Of a DNA stretch of 10,871 nt, positions 6,715-10,871 are shown one piece after another. The DNA is taken from the NCBI GenBank assembly GCA_027451305.1, contig DAIDJQ010000048.1, positions 1 through 10,871 of the forward strand, in the 5' to 3' direction. Origin of the DNA: Cellulomonas sp. (GTDB lineage: Bacteria; Actinomycetota; Actinomycetes; Actinomycetales; Cellulomonadaceae). The notes under the pieces were generated by a model, which was given only the letters and a program-made list of their open reading frames with translations, was not told where the DNA came from and did not search any database. Each line of letters begins with the position of its first letter. Position 1 is the stretch's first letter. Made by a program: the position numbers and the translations under genes.

Positions 6715-6744
6715 AGGCCCGGACCTCCGCGGAAGTCCGGGCCT
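6715..6744. terminator. Terminator hairpin for the tRNA-Thr/Met unit and the convergent oxidoreductase
   Basis: AGGCCCGGAC (6715-6724) pairs perfectly with GTCCGGGCCT (6735-6744), giving a 10-bp stem. On the minus strand it follows tRNA-Met by 9 bases and is followed by TTCGTCGTCT, a poor T-tract as is common in high-GC bacteria. It can also stop transcription coming from the oxidoreductase. Confidence 0.75.
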
Positions 6745-6753
6745 GCGGTGCAG

Positions 6754-6827
6754 TAGCGGGAGCGGGACTCGAACCCGCGACACCACGATTATGAGCCGTG
6801 TGCTCTAACCACCTGAGCTACCCCGCC
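6754..6827 (-). tRNA. tRNA-Met (CAT), elongator type
   Basis: The 74-base cloverleaf has a GGCGGGG/TCCCGCT acceptor stem with G-U pairs at both ends, a GCTC/GAGC D stem, an anticodon stem CACGG/TCGTG with loop CTCATAA, and a T arm GCGGG-TTCGAGT-CCCGC. The anticodon stem lacks the three G-C pairs of initiator tRNA, so it is elongator Met; an Ile2 tRNA with modified CAT is a less likely alternative. The 3' CCA is not encoded. Confidence 0.93.
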
Positions 6828-6880
6828 TTGCCGGTGGTGCGGCCAGCCGCCGGAGCGGCTTGACCATCAACACACCAGAG

Positions 6881-6953
6881 AGCCCCGAAAGGGAATCGAA
6901 CCCTTGACCTTCTCCTTACCATGGAGACGCTCTGCCGACTGAGCTATCGGGGC
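6881..6953 (-). tRNA. tRNA-Thr (GGT)
   Basis: The 73-base cloverleaf has acceptor GCCCCGA/TCGGGGC with discriminator T, D stem GCTC/GAGC, anticodon stem TCTCC/GGAGA with loop ATGGTAA, and T arm AAGGG-TTCGATT-CCCTT. CCA is not encoded. It is 53 bases upstream of tRNA-Met, with no clear promoter or terminator between, so the two are probably one transcript. Confidence 0.95.
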
Positions 6954-6963
6954 GGCGCGGACC

Positions 6964-6992
6964 AGAGTACACGGGCGACCGGGGGCGGCGAA
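6964..6992 (-). promoter_or_regulatory. Promoter of the tRNA-Thr/Met unit
   Basis: On the minus strand TTCGCC (6992-6987) and TACTCT (6969-6964) are 17 bases apart, and the predicted transcription start near 6957 lies just before the tRNA-Thr 5' end at 6953, the usual arrangement for a tRNA promoter. A GGCGA-AA-TCGCC inverted repeat covers the -35 end. Confidence 0.55.
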
Positions 6993-7043
6993 ATCGCCTC
7001 CGCCCACCGCTCGCAACCCGCCCACCAGGGCCGCGATCATGCT

Positions 7044-7079
7044 GACGGGGCGCCCTCTCCGAAGAGAGGACGCCCCGTC
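7044..7079 (-). terminator. Terminator of tRNA-Tyr
   Basis: GACGGGGCGCCCTCTC (7044-7059) pairs with GAGAGGACGCCCCGTC (7064-7079) over 16 positions with one mismatch, closing a four-base loop. It begins 6 bases after the tRNA-Tyr 3' end on the minus strand, showing that tRNA-Tyr is transcribed apart from tRNA-Thr and tRNA-Met. Confidence 0.8.
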
Positions 7080-7085
7080 CGTACG

Positions 7086-7167
7086 TGGCGGGTGAGGGAT
7101 TCGAACCCCCGTAGGCGTTGCCAGCTGATTTACAGTCAGCCCCCTTTGGCCACTCGGGTAACCCGCC
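7086..7167 (-). tRNA. tRNA-Tyr (GTA)
   Basis: An 82-base class II tRNA with acceptor GGCGGGT/ACCCGCC and discriminator A, anticodon stem GCTGA/TCAGC with loop CTGTAAA, a long variable arm, and T arm GGGGG-TTCGAAT-CCCTC. CCA is not encoded. Confidence 0.94.
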
Positions 7168-7318
7168 TCGCCAGCCGTCCGTCCCGCTCACCCCGGCCCC
7201 GAGAGGCCGTCCGGGCGATCCGTCGCGGACGCGCGGATGGAAGGATAGCAACTCGCGAAGGCCGCCCGTGCCACGGGTGGTCACGACGGCGCCCGAGGGG
7301 CGCGAAGGAGGGACGGGC
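7168..7318. other. Divergent control region between tRNA-Tyr and yajQ
   Basis: This 151-base gap must hold promoters for both genes. The only A/T-richer patch is 7239-7253 (around GGAAGGATAGCAACT). On the minus strand it gives TATCCT (7247-7242) as a possible -10 for tRNA-Tyr, with a leader of about 68 bases; on the plus strand TAGCAA is a weaker candidate for yajQ. No convincing -35 was seen. Confidence 0.35.
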
Positions 7319-7816
7319 ATGGCGAGCGAGTCGTCGTTCGACGTGGTGAGCAAGGTCGACCGGCAGGAGGTCGACAACGCGCTCAACCAGGCCGCCAAGG
7401 AGATCGCCCAGCGGTACGACTTCAAGGGCGTCGGCGCCTCGATCGCCTGGAGCGGGGAGACGATCGTGATGACGGCCAACTCCGCCGACCGGGTGCTGGC
7501 GGTGCTCGACGTGTTCGAGACGAAGCTGGTGAAGCGCGGCATCTCGCTGAAGTCCCTCGACACCGGCGACGGTGAGCCCAAGCCGTCGGGCAAGGAGTAC
7601 CGCCTGGTCGCGACCGTCAAGGAGGGCCTCTCGTCCGAGGTCGCCAAGAAGCTGGCCAAGCTGGTGCGCGACGAGGGCCCAAAGGGTGTGAAGACCCAGA
7701 TCCAGGGCGACGAGCTGCGGGTCTCCGCGAAGAGCCGGGACGACCTGCAGGCCGCGATCGCCCTGCTCAAGGGTGCCGACGTGGACGCCGCCCTGCAGTT
7801 CGTCAACTACCGCTGA
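7319..7816 (+). CDS. yajQ: YajQ family nucleotide-binding protein (UPF0234)
   Basis: A 165-residue cytoplasmic protein of the YajQ family at its usual length of about 163. Diagnostic segments are [20 protein letters not shown] at the start, QRYDFKG, a middle region with [17 protein letters not shown], and [15 protein letters not shown] before the terminal QFVNYR. The family has two ferredoxin-like halves and binds nucleotides; a Xanthomonas member binds cyclic di-GMP and acts with a transcription factor, but the role in actinobacteria is not settled. The ATG has AAGGAGGG 6 bases upstream, the best ribosome binding site in this half of the window. It stands alone between divergent tRNA-Tyr and convergent htpX. 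Confidence 0.97.
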   Translation: MASESSFDVVSKVDRQEVDNALNQAAKEIAQRYDFKGVGASIAWSGETIVMTANSADRVLAVLDVFETKLVKRGISLKSLDTGDGEPKPSGKEYRLVATVKEGLSSEVAKKLAKLVRDEGPKGVKTQIQGDELRVSAKSRDDLQAAIALLKGADVDAALQFVNYR

Positions 7817-7844
7817 GCGGCGCCACGCCGGACGACGGCGACGG

Positions 7845-7913
7845 TCACGGCGACCAGAGCCCGTCGGGCTCGACCACCGGGCCGGTGCGCCGCTCGTCCG
7901 GGTAGTGCCGCAC
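7845..7913 (-). pseudogene. Possible short coding remnant or tiny ORF after htpX
   Basis: In the gap between yajQ and htpX, a minus-strand frame reads V-R-H-Y-P-D-E-R-R-T-G-P-V-V-E-P-D-G-L-W-S-P and ends in TGA at 7847-7845. All 22 sense codons end in G or C and the composition looks protein-like, in contrast to the other frames. There is no ribosome binding site before the GTG at 7913, so it may be the tail of a lost gene rather than a gene. I do not recognise a family, and chance is possible. Confidence 0.25.
7857..7871. terminator. Small hairpin between convergent yajQ and htpX
   Basis: GAGCCC-GTC-GGGCTC forms a 6-bp stem with a three-base loop in the convergent gap, 40 bases after yajQ. 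No T-tract follows. It is the best terminator candidate in the gap but overlaps the possible coding remnant. Confidence 0.3.
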
Positions 7914-7976
7914 GGCGTCCGGGCGGCCCGTGCCACGCGCCTCCCGGAGGGGTCCGGCGTCGCCCCCGCAGCCGGC

Positions 7977-8861
7977 TCAGTACCGCGTGATCGGGCCCTG
8001 GTTGCCGGCCATCGCCTCGAGCCGCGCGATCCGCTCGGCCATCGGGGGGTGGGTGGCGAACATCTTCGCGACGCCGGCGCCGCGGAACGGGTTCGCGATC
8101 ATCAGGTGCGAGACGTCCACCAGCTTCTGGTCCTGCGGCAGCGGCCGGGCGGCGGTGCCGATCTCCAGCTTGCGCAGCGCGGAGGCGAGCGCGAGGGGGT
8201 CGCCCGTCAGCGTCGAGCCGTCCTCGTCGGCGTCGAACTCGCGCGTCCGGCTGATCGCGAGCTGGATCATCGTGGCGGCCAGCGGCGCCAGCAGCACCAT
8301 GACCAGGCCGGCGATCGGGTTACCGCCGCGGTTGCGGTCCGAGCCGCCGCCGAAGAACAGCGCGAACTGGGCCACCGAGGTGATCACGCCGGCCACGGCC
8401 GCGGCGATCGAGGACGTGAGGATGTCGCGGTTGTAGACGTGCATCAGCTCGTGCCCCAGGACGCCGCGCAGCTCGCGTTCGTCGAGCATGCCCAGGATGC
8501 CCTCGGTGCAGCACACCGCGGCGTGCGCGGGGTTGCGGCCGGTGGCGAAGGCGTTGGGAGCGGACGTCGGCGAGACGTAGAGCTGAGGCATCGGCTGCCG
8601 GGCCTTGGTCGACAGCTCACGCACGATCCGGTACATCCCCGGCTGCTCGAGCTCGCTGACCGGCCGCGCGCGCATCGCACGGATGGCGATCTTGTCCGAC
8701 GCCCAGTAGCTGTACGCGGTGCTCACCAGGCCGATCACGGTGAACAGCAGCAGGAACCGCGGCGTGCCGCGGCCCAGCAACCAGCCGATGCCCAGCAGCA
8801 GCGCCCACATGCCACCGAACAGCGCGGTGGTCTTCAGACCGTTGAAGTGCTGACGACTCAT
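7977..8861 (-). CDS. htpX: Membrane zinc metalloprotease HtpX
   Basis: A 294-residue M48 peptidase, the usual HtpX length, that cleaves damaged membrane proteins. Zinc ligands are H137 and H141 in GHELMH, with catalytic E138, and E208 in REFDADEDG as third ligand. Two N-terminal membrane helices (about 12-30 and 34-53) and two further hydrophobic segments (152-172, 186-206) match the family; the protease domain faces the cytoplasm. The ATG at 8861-8859 fits the family start (M-S-R-Q-H-F-N-G-L-K-T). The upstream AGGGAG is 12 bases away, so initiation may be modest. It lies 109 bases downstream of the ferredoxin reductase on the same strand; no clear promoter was found between them, so read-through is possible. 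With the MarP-type protease this gives two envelope-quality proteases in the window, though they are not linked in an operon. Confidence 0.96.
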   Translation of the reverse strand: MSRQHFNGLKTTALFGGMWALLLGIGWLLGRGTPRFLLLFTVIGLVSTAYSYWASDKIAIRAMRARPVSELEQPGMYRIVRELSTKARQPMPQLYVSPTSAPNAFATGRNPAHAAVCCTEGILGMLDERELRGVLGHELMHVYNRDILTSSIAAAVAGVITSVAQFALFFGGGSDRNRGGNPIAGLVMVLLAPLAATMIQLAISRTREFDADEDGSTLTGDPLALASALRKLEIGTAARPLPQDQKLVDVSHLMIANPFRGAGVAKMFATHPPMAERIARLEAMAGNQGPITRY

Positions 8862-8970
8862 GGTCCCGTCGAGCTCCCTGACAGTGCGCGGAGCCGGGCG
8901 GCCCGTCCGGACCGACGCGACCGGCGTCCTGTGCGTGACAACGCCCGCGCAGGTCGTGGCGTTCCCGCGC

Positions 8971-10341
8971 TCAGCCTCGACGGCCCAGCGAGACGTCCAC
9001 CATCTCCTCGCGCGGGACCACCTTGACCCGCTCGCGGCCCTGCACCTCGCCCAGCGCGCGCTCGTACGCGTCCAGCAGCTGCCACCCGGACCACTCGATC
9101 GCGTCCACGCCGCGGGCGGCCAGGACGTCGAGCACGGCCTTCGGGTCACGGTCCACCGCCGGCGGCAGGACGCCCGCCTCGGCGTCCTCGCGCAGGTGCG
9201 CGATCGTCTCCGACGCGTCCGACTTGGTGTGCCCGATCAGCCCCACCGGTCCGCGCTTGATCCAGCCGGTGGTGTAGACGCCGAGCAGCGGGTCGCCGCC
9301 GTCGTCCACGACGCGGCCCTCCCGGTTGGGGATCACGCCGCTGTGCTCGTCGAACGGCAGCTCCGGCAGCGGCGACCCGAAGTAGCCCACGGCCCGGTAC
9401 ACCGCCTGCACCGGCCAGTCGGTGGTACGGCCGGTGCCCGTCACGTTCCCGTCACCGTTCAGCGCCGTGCGCTCGGTGCGCAGCCCGACGACGTGCCCGT
9501 CCTCCCCCAGCACCGCGACCGGCCGCTGCAGGAAGTGCAGGTGGATCCGGCGGCTCGCCGTCAGGTCCTCCGGCTCCTTCAGCGTCCAGTCCGTCAGAGT
9601 CTTGACCACCTGCTTGGTCTGGTTCGAGGAGTGGATCGCCGACACGGACCCCTCGTCGAAGTCGAAGTCCTCGGGGTAGACGATGACGTCGACGTCCGGC
9701 ACGTGCCCCAGCTCGCGCAGCTCCAGCGGGGAGAACTTCACCTGTGCCGGGCCGCGCCGCGCGAACACGTGCACGTCGGTGACCGGGTTCGCCAGCAGCC
9801 CCTCGTAGACGTTCGGCGGCACCTCGGTGGGCAGCAGGTCCTGCGGGTGCTTGGCGAGCATGCGTGCGACGTCGAGGGCGACGTTCCCCGCGCCGACCAC
9901 CGCGACCTCGCGGGCCTGCAGCGGCCACGTGCGCGGCACGTCCGGGTGCCCGTCGTACCAGGAGACGAAGTCCGCGGCGCCGTAGGAGCCGTCCAGCTCG
10001 ACACCCGGGACACGCAGCGCCGCGTCGCGGATGGCACCGGTGGCGAAGACCACCGCGTCGTAGTGGCGTCGGAGGTCCTCCAGCGTCAGGTCCGTGCCGT
10101 ACTCCACGTCCGACAGCAGCCGGATGTCACCGCGCTCCAGCACCTTGTGCAGCGCCACGATGATCTGCTTGATCCGCGGGTGGTCCGGGGCGACGCCGTA
10201 GCGCACGAGCCCGAACGGCGCGGGCAGCCGCTCGATCAGGTCGATGCTCACGTCCAGCCCCGAACGGGCCAGGATGTCGGACGCGTAGATGCCGGCGGGC
10301 CCGGCGCCGACGACGGCGACCCGCAAGGGCGTGGTGGTCAC
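8971..10341 (-). CDS. fprA: Ferredoxin/flavodoxin-NADP+ reductase, FprA (adrenodoxin reductase) type
   Basis: A 456-residue flavoprotein of the glutathione-reductase-like class, same length and layout as mycobacterial FprA. The FAD site GAGPAG is at 12-17, the NADP site GAGNVALDVARML starts at 150, and the second FAD contact region TGWIKRGPVGLIGHTKSDAS is around 358-377. Other family marks are PFGLVRYGVAPDHP and FARRGPAQVKFSPLELREL. It transfers electrons between NADPH and a ferredoxin in the cytoplasm; no ferredoxin domain is fused and no ferredoxin gene is nearby. The start is GTG at 10341-10339, with GGAAGG about 12 bases upstream. It is divergent from rarD and upstream of htpX. Confidence 0.95.
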   Translation of the reverse strand: MTTTPLRVAVVGAGPAGIYASDILARSGLDVSIDLIERLPAPFGLVRYGVAPDHPRIKQIIVALHKVLERGDIRLLSDVEYGTDLTLEDLRRHYDAVVFATGAIRDAALRVPGVELDGSYGAADFVSWYDGHPDVPRTWPLQAREVAVVGAGNVALDVARMLAKHPQDLLPTEVPPNVYEGLLANPVTDVHVFARRGPAQVKFSPLELRELGHVPDVDVIVYPEDFDFDEGSVSAIHSSNQTKQVVKTLTDWTLKEPEDLTASRRIHLHFLQRPVAVLGEDGHVVGLRTERTALNGDGNVTGTGRTTDWPVQAVYRAVGYFGSPLPELPFDEHSGVIPNREGRVVDDGGDPLLGVYTTGWIKRGPVGLIGHTKSDASETIAHLREDAEAGVLPPAVDRDPKAVLDVLAARGVDAIEWSGWQLLDAYERALGEVQGRERVKVVPREEMVDVSLGRRG

Positions 10342-10384
10342 GTGGCGTGCGAGCCTTCCGGGAGGGGATGCGAAGCTGCCTGCC

Positions 10385-10390
10385 AGTCTA
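10385..10390 (-). promoter_or_regulatory. Likely -10 element of fprA
   Basis: TAGACT on the minus strand fits the TANNNT form of actinobacterial housekeeping promoters and would start a transcript near 10378, with a leader of about 37 bases. No -35 match is visible at 17-18 bases. Confidence 0.45.
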
Positions 10391-10440
10391 GGCCGGGCAT
10401 CGCCTGCCCCCCGCTGCTCGTCTCAGTCGTGGCCCGTCCC

Positions 10441-10470
10441 GCCACAGGGCCCGTCCTGCCACAGGGCCCG
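10441..10470. repeat. Tandem 13-base repeat, 17-base period
   Basis: GCCACAGGGCCCG occurs at 10441-10453 and again at 10458-10470, in the divergent gap between fprA and rarD. An inverted GTGGC precedes the first copy, and a GC-rich CCCGGCG/CGCCGGG hairpin follows the second. The function is unknown; it may be a regulator site or simple duplication. Confidence 0.6.
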
Positions 10471-10566
10471 GCGTGCGGCGCCGGGACGGACGAGGACGTG
10501 CCGGGGGACCCGGGCCCGGCTGCCCGGCGGGCACGGACGCCCGGGACGGCTGTCGGAGGTGGCACC

Positions 10567-10572
10567 TACAGT
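10567..10572 (+). promoter_or_regulatory. -10 element giving a leaderless rarD mRNA
   Basis: TACAGT is followed by 6 bases and then the GTG start at 10579. Transcription would begin at or next to the start codon, the layout of leaderless actinobacterial mRNAs. No ribosome binding site precedes the GTG, which agrees with this. The -35 is poor. Confidence 0.5.
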
Positions 10573-10578
10573 CGGGCG

Positions 10579-10871
10579 GTGCGCGACGAGCAGGCCGGTC
10601 CCACCCTGACCCAGGGCGAGTCCTCCGGCGGGTCCGCCGCCGGTCCCGGCCCGGCTGCTGGTCCGACTTCCCGTCCGGGCAGCGGTGGCCTGGCAGCCGG
10701 CGTCGGCGCCTATCTGCTCTGGGGCGGGCTCCCGCTCTACTTCCCGCTGCTGCAGCCGTCCGGGGCGGTGGAGATCATCGCCCATCGCGTGGTGTGGTCC
10801 CTGCTGTTCTGCCTGGTGCTGCTCGCGGTCACCCGATCCTGGGCGCCGTTCGCGGTGCTGCTGCGCCAACC
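10579..10871 (+). CDS. rarD: EamA/DMT-family permease RarD, N-terminal part (cut by window edge)
   Basis: The first 97 codons of an open frame running off the window end. After a 37-residue Gly/Ser/Pro/Ala-rich N-terminal extension come the first helix with GAYLLWGGLPLYFPLLQPSG, then EIIAHRVVWSLLFCLVLLAV, which are diagnostic for RarD-type members of the drug/metabolite transporter superfamily (the G-x-x-x-Y-x-x-W-G and E-I-x-A-H-R motifs). RarD was named for chloramphenicol sensitivity, but the substrate of these permeases is not established. The GTG start is chosen because it lies 6 bases after a TANNNT -10 element. The long polar N-terminus is unusual compared with the short ones of enteric RarD. 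No start codon other than this GTG looks better. Confidence 0.88.
   Translation, partial: MRDEQAGPTLTQGESSGGSAAGPGPAAGPTSRPGSGGLAAGVGAYLLWGGLPLYFPLLQPSGAVEIIAHRVVWSLLFCLVLLAVTRSWAPFAVLLRQ

Noticed and set aside
5548..6786. Minus-strand 412-codon frame opposite the oxidoreductase
   Set aside because: No recognisable domain, biased Arg/Pro/Gly composition, and it overlaps the tRNA-Met gene. The plus strand carries a clear LLM-fold protein.
6828..6880. Possible separate promoter for tRNA-Met
   Set aside because: A TTGATG hexamer is present on the minus strand, but no -10 follows at a usable distance; cotranscription with tRNA-Thr is simpler.
7773..9026. Plus-strand 417-codon frame opposite htpX
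   Set aside because: It is antisense to a protein with a complete HEXXH site and family-wide similarity, and its own translation is low complexity.
1..10871. Mobile element, CRISPR array, toxin-antitoxin or defence island
   Set aside because: No transposase, integrase, spaced direct-repeat array, or small paired ORFs were found. The three tRNA genes show no duplicated 3' end that would mark an integration site in this window.

Overview
The window is very GC-rich DNA (third codon positions almost all G or C) from an actinobacterium. The gene set fits a member of the Micrococcales, possibly a Cellulomonas relative: a two-gene MaoC dehydratase module behind rpmG, a MarP-type membrane protease, an F420-type luciferase-like oxidoreductase, an FprA-type ferredoxin reductase, GTG starts and tRNA genes without encoded CCA. 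The genus is inference; the phylum is fairly safe.

Left part (1-3220): a small regulon. Two related MFS transporters lie in tandem on the minus strand; the outer one is cut by the window edge. A LacI-family regulator runs divergently on the plus strand, apparently from a CTG start codon behind a very strong ribosome binding site. The 270-base gap between them holds two near-palindromes of one type (approximately TCGAATCGATTCGA), 33 bp centre to centre. One overlaps the predicted transporter promoter and the other lies at the predicted regulator promoter, so local repression and autoregulation are likely.

Middle (3248-6585): on the minus strand rpmG, a HadA-like and a HadB-like MaoC subunit form a tight operon (5-base gap, then a 1-base overlap). 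Divergent from it, a four-helix membrane-anchored serine protease of the MarP type and an LLM-class oxidoreductase form a plus-strand pair. Between the divergent units lies a perfect 18-bp palindrome.

Right part (6586-10871): minus-strand tRNA genes follow, tRNA-Tyr with its own terminator and then tRNA-Thr plus tRNA-Met with a shared terminator. Then come yajQ (plus), htpX (minus), a ferredoxin/flavodoxin-NADP+ reductase (minus), and the start of a rarD-type permease (plus), whose mRNA is probably leaderless.

I see no CRISPR array, insertion sequence, phage gene or clearly new defence-like system. Most of the right two thirds looks like ordinary chromosomal housekeeping. The points worth a second look are the LacI/MFS control region with its CTG start, the HadAB-like pair, the rpmG zinc-site substitution and the leaderless rarD start.
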